From Nocardia aurantia (GTDB taxonomy: Bacteria; Actinomycetota; Actinomycetes; Mycobacteriales; Mycobacteriaceae): a stretch of DNA of 64,000 nucleotides. The notes under the pieces were generated by a model. It saw nothing but the letters and a program-made list of their open reading frames with translations, did no database searches and was not told the DNA's origin. Shown in pieces: positions 18,191-26,098 of this stretch (its first letter is position 1; each line of letters begins with the position of its first letter). Position numbers and translations under genes: made by a program. Where the stretch lies: assembly GCF_009604425.1 (NCBI RefSeq), contig NZ_WEGI01000003.1, positions 186,001 through 250,000 of the forward strand. Reading direction: 5' to 3'.

Positions 18191-19054
18191 TCACCCGGTG
18201 AACGTGATCGGGGACCGGAAGCCCCACAGGACGATGGTCGCGAACATGTCGAGGGCGATGATCGACACCAGGCTGGCGCGTACCGCGCGGCCGGACGCGG
18301 TACCCACGCCCTCGGGGCCGCCGGTGGCGAAATAGCCCTGATAGCAATGGATCAGGACGACGGCGACGGCGAACACCAGCACCTTGATCGTGGCGGCGAC
18401 GACGTCCCAGCCCAGCACGAATTGATCGAAGTAGTGATCGTAGGTCCCGGCCGGCACCCCGTGGATGGTGGTGACGATCAGCTGGCAGGAGAGGTAACTG
18501 AGGATCAGCGCCACCACGAAGGCCGGCGCGACGGCGACCAGACCTGCGATGACACGTGTCGTCACGACGAAGGGAACCGAACGCACACCGAGGGATTCGA
18601 GGGCGTCGATCTCCTCGGAGATGCGCATGGAACCGATCTCGGCGGTCATCCGGCAGCCGGCCTGCGCGGCGAAGCCGACTCCCGCCGCGATCGGCGCGAG
18701 TTCCCGGGTGACGCCGAAGGCGGAGATCAGGCCGCTGAGTTGGCCCAGCGACAGCAGATTCAGCGCGCTGTAGGCCTCGATTCCGATGGATCCGCCCATC
18801 GCCGCGCCGAGCAGCAGCATCAACGGCACCACTCCGCCGCCGACGATGACCGATCCACGGCCCCAGGTCATATCGGTGACGACCCGGAGCGTCTCGCGGC
18901 GGTAGTGCGCCAGCGTGTAGGGCACCGAGGACAGCACCTGCCAGCCGAAACCGATGGCGAATCCCAGGGATTCGACGGCGCCGAACGGCCGGACCCGATG
19001 CCGTAGCCGGGCCAGCCGGCGCAGTCCGGCGGGGGCGAACGAGGCCGCGGTCAT
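18191..19054 (-). CDS. yrbEB: YrbEB integral membrane permease of the Mce transporter
   Basis: MlaE/YrbE permease of 287 residues with five or six membrane helices; the conserved cytoplasmic coupling segment AEIGSMRISEEIDALESLGV lies at about 140-159. Together with YrbEA it forms the channel base of an ABC-type lipid importer whose ATPase is encoded elsewhere. Its ATG shares one base with the yrbEA stop. Confidence 0.93.
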   Translation of the reverse strand: MTAASFAPAGLRRLARLRHRVRPFGAVESLGFAIGFGWQVLSSVPYTLAHYRRETLRVVTDMTWGRGSVIVGGGVVPLMLLLGAAMGGSIGIEAYSALNLLSLGQLSGLISAFGVTRELAPIAAGVGFAAQAGCRMTAEIGSMRISEEIDALESLGVRSVPFVVTTRVIAGLVAVAPAFVVALILSYLSCQLIVTTIHGVPAGTYDHYFDQFVLGWDVVAATIKVLVFAVAVVLIHCYQGYFATGGPEGVGTASGRAVRASLVSIIALDMFATIVLWGFRSPITFTG

Positions 19055-19884
19055 CAGGCCATCCTCAGCGGGAAGAACATCGTGACCACTTGTGTGACAA
19101 CGGTATTGAGCACGGCGACGGCCGCGACCGACATCACCACGGCGGCGTTGACGCCGTCGGCGACGCCGCGCGGGCCGCCGCTGGCCTCCAGTCCGCGCTG
19201 GCAGGCGATGACGACCACCAGGAAGCCGAAGATCAGCGCCTTGACCAGCGACACCCAGATGTCGATCGGCGTGGTGAAGGAGCCGAACGAGGCCCAGTAG
19301 CTTCCGGGCGTGACGCCGAGCGCGGTGACGGCGACCGCGAAACCGGAGGCGATGCCGACGACCACGATGAGCACGTTGAGCAGGGGAGCGACCAGCATCA
19401 TCGCCGCGATGCGCGGAACGACAAGGCGCTGAACGGGATCCACCCCCATCACCCGCAGGGCGTCGACCTCCTCGCGGATGGTGCGGGCGCCCAGGTCGGC
19501 CGCGATGGCCGCCGCGCCGGCGCCGCCGAGCATCATCGCCGTCGCCATCGGCGCACCCTGTTTGATGACGCCGAGGCCACCGGCCGCGCCGATCATGGAA
19601 TCGGCGCCGAGCTGGGACACGATGTTGCCGACCTGCGCGGAGACGATGACGCCGAACGGAATCGCCATGAGCACGCTCGGCGCGGCCGTCACCTTGACGA
19701 GGAACCAGGCCTGGGCGAGCGCCTCGTGCACCTGGAATCGCCCGCGCACGGCGTCGGTGACACCGATGCGCACGGCCCGGGCGCCCATGGCCGCGGCCCT
19801 GCCGAAGGTGGCGAGCGCGGACAGCACGGTATCGGAGAAATTGCGCCACAACGCCGCTCGTGCGGTATTCCGGACGGCGGTCAT
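19054..19884 (-). CDS. yrbEA: YrbEA integral membrane permease of the Mce transporter
   Basis: 276-residue MlaE/YrbE permease and first gene of the mce operon. The conserved segment RTIREEVDALRVMGVDP lies at about 134-150, between hydrophobic helices. The C-terminus ends TMFFPLRMA. The operon promoter must lie in 19885-20205, which also contains the MarR palindrome. Confidence 0.93.
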   Translation of the reverse strand: MTAVRNTARAALWRNFSDTVLSALATFGRAAAMGARAVRIGVTDAVRGRFQVHEALAQAWFLVKVTAAPSVLMAIPFGVIVSAQVGNIVSQLGADSMIGAAGGLGVIKQGAPMATAMMLGGAGAAAIAADLGARTIREEVDALRVMGVDPVQRLVVPRIAAMMLVAPLLNVLIVVVGIASGFAVAVTALGVTPGSYWASFGSFTTPIDIWVSLVKALIFGFLVVVIACQRGLEASGGPRGVADGVNAAVVMSVAAVAVLNTVVTQVVTMFFPLRMA

Positions 19885-20205
19885 CTACGAATATCCGGCG
19901 GCGGTGAAAAGTGTTGGTACTGCATCGGACCAGCAATTCCTTCGTTGCAACGAGCGGCGCGCGCCGCGCCTCGATTCGGGCCGTTGTCGTAGGGTGCCCC
20001 GGCGGGTAGTTAAGTAACTTAACAGGCAAGGTACACGCGCCACTGTGACCCGGTCAACACCCCGCTCCCCGCTCCGGCCGGCGCCTGCGAGCCGGCCGGA
20101 GTAGGCGCCGGCGCCGGGCGGGTCGTGCATACTGATAGCCACGTCCACGCGACGACCGGCCCGCTGACGTGCGCCGGGCCGGTTCACGGTCGGAGAGGAA
20201 ACCCG
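19885..20205. other. Divergent regulatory region between mce operon and MarR
   Basis: 321 bases between two outward-facing starts, without a coding frame of its own. It contains the perfect palindrome at 20009-20023 in an A/T-rich patch, so both transcription units are likely controlled from here. Confidence 0.6.
20009..20023. promoter_or_regulatory. Perfect 15-bp palindrome, probable MarR operator
   Basis: GTTAAGTAACTTAAC has 7-bp arms (GTTAAGT/ACTTAAC) around a single central A. It lies 125 bases upstream of yrbEA and 183 upstream of marR. Size, A/T content and location fit a MarR-family operator that would control the mce operon and the regulator gene. Confidence 0.65.
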
Positions 20206-20688
20206 GTGGCGGAGACCGATGCAGAGGTCGCCCAACGACTCACTCTCGGACTGCTCCGCGTCGTGAACAAGATCTCCCAGGGCCGCCGGACGCCGCGCGA
20301 ATACGGTTCGGGTCCGCCGATGACCTTGCTGGAGGCCGAGATGTGCCTGCTCATCTCACTCGCCGACGGCGTGACCGGCAGCGAATTGTCGCAACGCCTG
20401 GGCGTCACCCGTTCGGCGATGTCGCAGACGATCACCAAATTGAAACAGAAGAAATTCGTCCACGAGGTCCCCGATGCCGGCGACGCCAAACGGAAGCGGC
20501 TCTACGTCACGGCGTCGGGTCAGCGCGCCGCCGGCGTCGCCGACGGATACGCGCAGGCGATGATGAAGCAATTGTTCGACACGTCCCGGGAAGAACTCGA
20601 CAGTTACAGCCGGCTCGTCGCCAAATGGGAGGCATTCCTCGACGACACCCGGGACGAGTGGGGGAAATCGGCGGACACCGATCTCTGA
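20206..20688 (+). CDS. MarR-family regulator divergent from mce operon
   Basis: 160-residue winged helix-turn-helix protein. The recognition region is QRLGVTRSAMSQTITKLKQK (about 66-85) followed by the wing DAGDAKRKRLYVT; the flanking helices form the dimer. The GTG at 20206 is chosen because GGAGAGGA lies just upstream; an in-frame ATG at 20125 lacks it. Probably represses the divergent mce operon through the palindrome at 20009-20023. Confidence 0.88.
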   Translation: MAETDAEVAQRLTLGLLRVVNKISQGRRTPREYGSGPPMTLLEAEMCLLISLADGVTGSELSQRLGVTRSAMSQTITKLKQKKFVHEVPDAGDAKRKRLYVTASGQRAAGVADGYAQAMMKQLFDTSREELDSYSRLVAKWEAFLDDTRDEWGKSADTDL

Positions 20689-20693
20689 CGCGA

Positions 20694-21479
20694 TCATCCG
20701 GGCTGGTTGGGTACCCCGGGGAACAGTTCGGCGGTGGGGCCGGCGGTCACCCAGCCGGCCAGCTTGGTGACCAGATGCGGCGCGAAAACCGTTCCGTAGA
20801 GGACGTTTCCGAGGAGCACGATCGCGACCACGGCGAGCGCGGCCGCGCCGAAGCGGTTCGAGGTGCGGGAGTTCGCCCAGCGGTCGATGATCGTGCGGCC
20901 CGCCGGATCGGTCCGGCCGAGGAGGTAGGTGAAGACCATCATCTGCACGCCCATCGCGAGCGCGTCGTACAGCGGGTACTGATGGGCGGTACCCTCCCAC
21001 AGCGCCAGGCCGGGAAGCACTCGGCCGTAGTGGAATACGCCCAGCCGGGCGCCGAGGATCGCGTTGAACAGGAACGCCCAGACGCAGCCGACGACCAGTC
21101 CGGTCGCCAGCAGCACCAGTGGCCGGCGCCACCCGAATCTCGCACTCAGGAAACGTCCCAGCGCGGTCGCAGTCACGGCGGGCAGCACGAAATAGGCGAT
21201 GTACCCCGGCGGCACCGACGCGGGCAGCCCGTGCCAGGTCATGTTCAGCGGCCACCAGGACGGCATCCGGGGGATGGCGGGGGCGAACTGCGCGTACACC
21301 GCCCAGTCGTAGGGCGCCTCGATCCAGGAGAACGAGATCGCCGAGATGCACAGCAGCAGAAGCGGATGCGGGCGGCGGGCGCGCACGCTGAGGTAGATCC
21401 CGGCCGCGACGAACGCGAACCCGCCGACATAGGCGAAAGCGATGGACGCCCGCAGCAACGGGGACAGCTCAGTGTTCAT
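20694..21479 (-). CDS. AveC-like (spirocyclase AveC family) membrane protein
   Basis: 261 residues with about six or seven membrane helices. The pattern SWIEAPYDWAVYAQF, the central hydrophobic helices, HQYPLYDALAMGVQMMVFTYLL and DPAGRTIIDRWAN resembles actinobacterial AveC-family proteins, named for the avermectin spirocyclase/dehydratase; most homologues have no known substrate. Assignment is by pattern recognition only. The ATG at 21479 lies inside the end of the 41-aa gene, giving an 11-base overlap and probable coupling. Convergent with marR. Confidence 0.65.
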   Translation of the reverse strand: MNTELSPLLRASIAFAYVGGFAFVAAGIYLSVRARRPHPLLLLCISAISFSWIEAPYDWAVYAQFAPAIPRMPSWWPLNMTWHGLPASVPPGYIAYFVLPAVTATALGRFLSARFGWRRPLVLLATGLVVGCVWAFLFNAILGARLGVFHYGRVLPGLALWEGTAHQYPLYDALAMGVQMMVFTYLLGRTDPAGRTIIDRWANSRTSNRFGAAALAVVAIVLLGNVLYGTVFAPHLVTKLAGWVTAGPTAELFPGVPNQPG

Positions 21480-21594
21480 CGGCCGGGCTCCCCGGGTCGG
21501 CCGTGCCCCGGGCCTCCGGGTCGAAGCGGTACACCGCACCGGCGATCAGGACGATCGCACCGAACAGGGTGCCCAGCATGACGATCGCGCCCAC
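21469..21594 (-). CDS. 41-aa single-helix membrane micro-protein
   Basis: GTG start at 21594 with a strong GGAGG nine bases upstream. The product has one membrane helix (about residues 2-22, AIVMLGTLFGAIVLIAGAVY) and a short acidic tail. Its end overlaps the AveC-like start by 11 bases. Probably a partner of, or a translational leader for, the AveC-like protein. Any function is inference. Confidence 0.6.
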   Translation of the reverse strand: MGAIVMLGTLFGAIVLIAGAVYRFDPEARGTADPGSPADEH

Positions 21595-21779
21595 GTTCCA
21601 CCACCTCCGAGGGGATTCGACGGTCCGGCCGCACGGGCGGTCCGGCGTCGGGGGATCTCCGGGCGGCCCGTTGCCGCCGCCGCGATGTGAGCGTACGGAA
21701 CGAATATTAGGTTTGCCAAGAGGGTGTGCGGTTCCGGCAGTTCGGGCCGCTGCTCCAATTGGCTTCCGAGCGAGAATGA

Positions 21780-21809
21780 TTGACCGGCACACCGGTGGGC
21801 CGTTACCCT
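21780..21809 (+). promoter_or_regulatory. Candidate promoter of second P450
   Basis: TTGACC (21780-21785), an 18-base spacer and TACCCT (21804-21809) lie about 80 bases before the P450 start. The spacer holds a CCGG-CACA-CCGG dyad. Weak -10. Confidence 0.3.
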
Positions 21810-21888
21810 CTGAACAAATCTTTGGTGGTAGCCGCGCGGCCCGCACGGAGCCGCGCTCACCGGGTGTGCGGCAGGGAAGGCATCAGAG

Positions 21889-23094
21889 ATGGACGCGACC
21901 ACGACGCCGGATGTGTACTACGACCCTTACGATTTCGCGATCGACGACGATCCCTATCCGGTGTGGGCACGGCTGCGCGCGGAAGCCCCGCTGTACCACA
22001 ACGAGAAGTACGGCTTCTACGCGCTCAGCCGGTACTCGGACGTGTCCGAGGGCATCATGGACTGGCGGACGTATCGGTCCGGGCGGGGCACGGTGCTCGA
22101 CGTCATCTCGAGTGGGGTGGCGATCCCGTCGGGCCTGGTGCTCTGGGAGGATCCGCCGCTGCACGACCAGCATCGCCGCCTGTTGTCGCGGGTGTTCACC
22201 CCGCGGCGGATGGCGGCGATCGAGCCGATCGCCCGCGATTTCACGGCGGCGGCGCTGGATCCGCTGCGCGACGCGGGCGAGTTCGACTTCATCGGGAATC
22301 TCGGCGCGTGGATGCCGATGCGCACGATCGGCGCCCTGCTCGGTATCCCCGAGCCGGATCAGGAGATCATGCGCGACAACACCGACAAGGCCATCACGCT
22401 GCGAACGGAGGGGCCGGCGCGGCGCGGCGCGATCAAGGAATTCGTACCACCCAACCTCGAGATGATCGCCGAATACGTGGATTGGCGCGCGGAGCATCCG
22501 GCCGACGATCTGATGACGGAGTTGATCAACGCCGAGGTGGAGGACGAGGACGGCGGCCGCCGGCCGCTGTCGCGCACCGAGATCCTCACCTACATCAGCC
22601 TGATCATGGGTGCCGGCAGCGAAACCACCACGCGGCTCATCGGTTTCATCGGCCAGCTGCTGTCGGATCATCCCGATCAGCGTCGCCGCCTCGCCGCGGA
22701 CCGGTCGCTGATCCCGAACGCCGTGGAGGAGGTGCTGCGCTACGAGGCCCCCTCGCCGGTGCAGGCCCGCTGGGTCGCCGCCGACACCGAGTACTACGGC
22801 CACACCGTGCGCGAGGGGTCGGTGATGTTGCTGCTCAACGGGTCCGCCAATCGCGACGAGCGCCGGTATCCGGATGCCGATCGCTTCGACATCGACCGGC
22901 AGGCCGGGCATCTCGGCTTCGGTCAGGGCCTGCACTTCTGTCTGGGCGCCGCGCTCGCGCGGATGGAGGCGCGGGTCGCGCTCGACGAGATCCTGGATCG
23001 GTGGCCGGATTGGGAGGTCGACTACACCCGGGCGGTCAAGGCGCGCACTTCCAGCGTGCGCGGCTGGGCGACGCTGCCGGCGCGCACCGCCTGA
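21889..23094 (+). CDS. Cytochrome P450 (second of three)
   Basis: 401-residue soluble P450. I-helix MGAGSETTT, ExxR in EEVLRYE and heme loop FGQGLHFCLG with Cys351. The start at 21889 has GGGAAGG upstream. It is similar in organisation to the P450 at 4811-6016 but clearly a different paralogue. It lies between the AveC-like pair and the tandem TetR, which ends 2 bases after it on the opposite strand. No ferredoxin is adjacent. Confidence 0.93.
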   Translation: MDATTTPDVYYDPYDFAIDDDPYPVWARLRAEAPLYHNEKYGFYALSRYSDVSEGIMDWRTYRSGRGTVLDVISSGVAIPSGLVLWEDPPLHDQHRRLLSRVFTPRRMAAIEPIARDFTAAALDPLRDAGEFDFIGNLGAWMPMRTIGALLGIPEPDQEIMRDNTDKAITLRTEGPARRGAIKEFVPPNLEMIAEYVDWRAEHPADDLMTELINAEVEDEDGGRRPLSRTEILTYISLIMGAGSETTTRLIGFIGQLLSDHPDQRRRLAADRSLIPNAVEEVLRYEAPSPVQARWVAADTEYYGHTVREGSVMLLLNGSANRDERRYPDADRFDIDRQAGHLGFGQGLHFCLGAALARMEARVALDEILDRWPDWEVDYTRAVKARTSSVRGWATLPARTA

Positions 23095-23096
23095 GC

Positions 23097-24341
23097 TCAC
23101 TCGGTGACGACGCCGCGTAACGTGGTGTCGCGCAGGTGGATCAGCGAGGCGCGCGGCCCGATGTCGCGCAGGATGTTCTCCGGGATCCAGGCCGCGCTGA
23201 TCACGCAGCGCGCCAGCATCTCCTGCGTGGGATGGTCGATCGCGATCTCGCCGGATCGGATCCCTTGGGCCAGTAGTGTTTTCATCTGCCGGATGCGTTT
23301 CGCGAAGTGCCAGCCCGGATTCGGGGTGTCCGGCGGCGACTGCCGCATCCAGGCCAGCTGGATGCGGAACTCGTCGCCGAAGCGGGCGAGCATGTTGGTG
23401 TTGATCCAGCTGAGCGCGTCGAGTTTCTCCACCGGCGAGGCATCGCAACGCAATACGGCGGTCCAGCCGAGCGCCACCTTCTCGCCGAAGGAGCGCATGA
23501 TCGACGCGAGCAACTCCTCCTTCGAACCGATCAGCCGGTAGACCGAGCCGGTGCCGAGCCCGGCGGCCGCGGCGATGTCGCGGACGGTGGTGCTCTCGTA
23601 GCCGCGGCGGCCGAATTCGGCGCGGGCGACCGCGCGGATGTGGGCCGTCCGGGAATCCTCGTCGCCGTCGCCCGGCCAGGTCCGGGTCACCTCGTCGGCG
23701 ATCCGGAAGGCCCGCGACCGATCCAGTACCGCGTCGGGGTGCCCGCCGGTGGCCAACCCTTGCAACAGGATTCGGCAGAACAGCTGCGCCACCTGATCCG
23801 CCGGGGCGTCGTGCCGGATGACATCGAGGCCGACGTGCAGCATGGTCTGGGTGATCCGGTCGGCCAGCAACGCCACATCGATGTCGGCGGTGAGGGCGCC
23901 GTCGGACCGGGCCGTGCGCAGGGCCTGTTCCATCGCCTCCAGGGTGGCCGTCGGCCGCCGCCGGGTGAGCTCGACCAGCGCCGGATGGGCGCTGGGCCCC
24001 TCGTAGAACGACATCTGCAGGGCGGCGCGGTGGGCAACCGCGCAGCGGGCGATCGCGACGGCCAGCTCGGTGACCGGATCCAGGGGCGATCGGATGTCGT
24101 TGCGGCGCACGGATTCCCGTGCCTGCACCGCGACCCGGTCCAGTGCGGCGTGGTAGCGCCGCAGCAACTCGGCGAGGATCGCCTCCTTGGATTCGAAATG
24201 GTGGTACAGGCTGCCGGGGAGGATGCCGCAGGCGTCCGCGATCTCCTGCAGCGAGGTGCGCAGGCCCGTCGACGCGATGAGAGTGGCCGCGGTCTGCAGG
24301 ATCTGGGTGCGGCGGCTACCGTCGCCCTCGGCGTAGGTCAC
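23097..24341 (-). CDS. Tandem TetR regulator, Mce3R-like
   Basis: Two complete TetR units in one chain of about 414 residues: helix-turn-helix 1 at about 10-57 (EIADACGILPGSLYHHFESKE) and helix-turn-helix 2 at about 230-277 (DIAAAAGLGTGSVYRLIGSKE), each followed by its own ligand/dimer domain. This doubled layout and length match Mce3R of Mycobacterium tuberculosis, a repressor of mce3 and lipid genes. The start is uncertain: GTG codons at 24341, 24365 and 24386 are possible and none has a strong Shine-Dalgarno. One monomer could bind a pseudo-dyad alone. Target genes here are not known; the nearby P450 and mce operon are candidates. Confidence 0.82.
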   Translation of the reverse strand: MTYAEGDGSRRTQILQTAATLIASTGLRTSLQEIADACGILPGSLYHHFESKEAILAELLRRYHAALDRVAVQARESVRRNDIRSPLDPVTELAVAIARCAVAHRAALQMSFYEGPSAHPALVELTRRRPTATLEAMEQALRTARSDGALTADIDVALLADRITQTMLHVGLDVIRHDAPADQVAQLFCRILLQGLATGGHPDAVLDRSRAFRIADEVTRTWPGDGDEDSRTAHIRAVARAEFGRRGYESTTVRDIAAAAGLGTGSVYRLIGSKEELLASIMRSFGEKVALGWTAVLRCDASPVEKLDALSWINTNMLARFGDEFRIQLAWMRQSPPDTPNPGWHFAKRIRQMKTLLAQGIRSGEIAIDHPTQEMLARCVISAAWIPENILRDIGPRASLIHLRDTTLRGVVTE

Positions 24342-24607
24342 CGCGCCCGGTGACGCGTCCGCCACGGCGTGGTGCGCGCGGCTCACCCGACCCCGTGCCA
24401 CGGCACCTCCAACACCTCCGGATCCCGTCACGGACGGCGCTCCGGCCCTGGTGACGATACCAATTCTCAGGTCCAACGTAGCAGAATCGCGGGTCCGCAC
24501 CGGTACCGGCCAGGGTTCCGCCGTCCGGGGCGCACTCTCGGGCATGAACGGAAAACGGGTACCGCGCTACCCATCCGCGCTCGGCCGCGATCGCCGAGGA
24601 TGAGTGC

Positions 24608-25555
24608 ATGACGAATCGGGCTGCTCCGGACGAGGGACCGCACGCGGTGCCCACCGCGATGGTGCGGATACATTCCGGCCCGGCGGCCGATTCCGGCGCG
24701 GCCGCGGCACGGTCCGCTCCCGGCGCGGACGTACCGGCGCCCGGCGAGGACCGGACCGTGATCGGCCGGGCCGTCGCGGTGCTGGACGCGGTGGCGGCCG
24801 CGACCGAGCCGTTGTCGCTGGCGGCGTTGACGGCCGCGACGAGCCTGCCCAAACCCACCGCGCGCCGGATCGCCAACGAACTGGTGCGCCGGGGCGTACT
24901 GGCCGCGGCTCCCGGCGGCTATCGTCTAGGCCCGCGGTTGGACTACTACGGGTCCCGCGCGCTGCGCGACGATCGCCTGGCGGCCACGGCGCAGCCGTAC
25001 CTGTGGGATCTGTCGTGGCGGACCGGCGGCGAGATCGCTTGGTGCGGGACGCTGCTCGGTGGCGAGCTCACCTTCCGCAGCCCGCCGGTCTTCGGGCACC
25101 GGTATCGCGAGGCGGTCGGTGCGCAGGGCTGGCCGTCGATGGCCATGCTCGGGCCCAGTGTGGTGCTGACCGCCGGTGGCCGCCTGCAGGTGGCCCTCGA
25201 CGACCGGCAGGCCGGGGAGATCACCCAGCGCGGATGCCGCCCGCTGACCCGGCATTCGGCCGTCGCGCCGCGGCGGTTGACGGCGAATCTGGCGGCGGCC
25301 CGGGACGCCGGATTCGCCAGCGAGCAGGAGCAGGCGCTGGACGGATGGTGTTGTGCGGCAGCGGTTGTGCGCGGCGCGGACGAGCGGCCGGTGGGCATCG
25401 TCGGGGTCACGGGCCGCGGCGGCGCCGCGCAGCGGTCGATCCAGCGGGTGCTGATCGCGGCGGCGGGCGGTATCGCCCGCGAATTGCGGACGGGGACAAG
25501 CTCCGATCGGCCGCGGCCCTGCTGCTTTTTGCCGGAATCGGCTTCGGCGCAATGA
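24608..25555 (+). CDS. IclR-family regulator
   Basis: 315 residues with an N-terminal winged helix (about 52-98, LAALTAATSLPKPTARRIANEL) and a C-terminal effector domain containing GWPSMAMLGPSV and IVGVTGRGG. The first 50 residues are Ala/Gly/Pro-rich and probably disordered. The tail after RELRTG (RPRPCCFLPESASAQ) overlaps the I36 gene in another frame. Likely a regulator of aromatic or acid catabolism, perhaps of the cyclase/ligase pair at 26.1 kb. Confidence 0.82.
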   Translation: MTNRAAPDEGPHAVPTAMVRIHSGPAADSGAAAARSAPGADVPAPGEDRTVIGRAVAVLDAVAAATEPLSLAALTAATSLPKPTARRIANELVRRGVLAAAPGGYRLGPRLDYYGSRALRDDRLAATAQPYLWDLSWRTGGEIAWCGTLLGGELTFRSPPVFGHRYREAVGAQGWPSMAMLGPSVVLTAGGRLQVALDDRQAGEITQRGCRPLTRHSAVAPRRLTANLAAARDAGFASEQEQALDGWCCAAAVVRGADERPVGIVGVTGRGGAAQRSIQRVLIAAAGGIARELRTGTSSDRPRPCCFLPESASAQ

Positions 25556-25860
25556 CTTCCGCGCCGGCCACGGCGGCTTCCTTCGACTGTCCGGGCGGCA
25601 CGTTCTGCGGCTGGGACGGTCCCGAGGGCCGGGGCGCCATGATCGTGCAGGTGGACGCGAGCTGCGTCCTGCACGACATCGGCAACGGCGGCGTCGGTGA
25701 CCGCCTGACGTCGTACTGGAACCGCACGGGTACGACGGTCGGCCTGTACAACTGGACCGGCGATTACTGGCAACTGCTGCAATCCGTCCCGGACGACCAT
25801 CGGGGCACCCTGCCCCACGATGTCGACAATCTGACCGATGCCGTGTCGGTCTGCGACTGA
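25483..25860 (+). CDS. Secreted I36-type peptidase-inhibitor-like protein, start unclear
   Basis: The mature part (FDCPGGTFCGWDGPEGRG, then NWTGDYW and a terminal VSVCD) has the Cys/aromatic pattern of Streptomyces metalloproteinase inhibitor (family I36) proteins, with four Cys likely in disulfides. A good signal peptide precedes it (DKLRSAAALLLFAGIGFG and an ATAA cleavage site), but no ATG, GTG or TTG lies in frame before it. The only options are a rare ATT at 25483 or the ATG at 25552, which would cut off the signal peptide's charged and hydrophobic parts. The first 73 bases overlap the end of the IclR gene. Confidence 0.65.
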   Translation: MADGDKLRSAAALLLFAGIGFGAMTSAPATAASFDCPGGTFCGWDGPEGRGAMIVQVDASCVLHDIGNGGVGDRLTSYWNRTGTTVGLYNWTGDYWQLLQSVPDDHRGTLPHDVDNLTDAVSVCD

Positions 25861-25997
25861 CCGTTTCGCGCGGGGTGCGGGCCGATCCGGTCAGTGATCC
25901 GGAGCAGAGCGGATGGTCCGGTGCCACAGGGTGGCGATCGAGGTGATCGCCTCCCTGTCGTCCCGGGGCCGTCCGCTCGCGAGCATTCGCGGGGTTA

Positions 25998-26026
25998 TTG
26001 ACAGGTGGTGTGATCCCGGACATACT
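25998..26026 (+). promoter_or_regulatory. Strong vegetative-type promoter before cyclase
   Basis: A perfect TTGACA (25998-26003), a 17-base spacer and CATACT (26021-26026). It faces the cyclase/acyl-CoA ligase pair and is followed immediately by an operator-like dyad. Confidence 0.6.
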
Positions 26027-26043
26027 CGCTGCTGTCGCCAAAC

Positions 26044-26064
26044 ATGACATGACTGTCACGTCAT
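26044..26064. promoter_or_regulatory. 21-bp near-perfect dyad, probable operator
   Basis: Outer arms ATGAC and GTCAT and inner TGAC/GTCA give 9 of 10 paired positions around a central T. It sits about 18 bases after the -10, that is at or just after the transcription start, the usual place for a repressor site. Confidence 0.55.
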
Positions 26065-26098
26065 TACGGGCAGATCACGAACGGACGAGGAGGTCCCG

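Noticed and set aside
18191..20029. 612-codon frame covering yrbEA and yrbEB
   Set aside because: Its first half is an out-of-frame shadow of yrbEA; only the part from 19054 is real (yrbEB).
25856..25895. ACTGACCG/CGGTCAGT inverted repeat after the I36-like gene
   Set aside because: 8-bp arms with a 24-base loop and no U-run; too weak to call a terminator.
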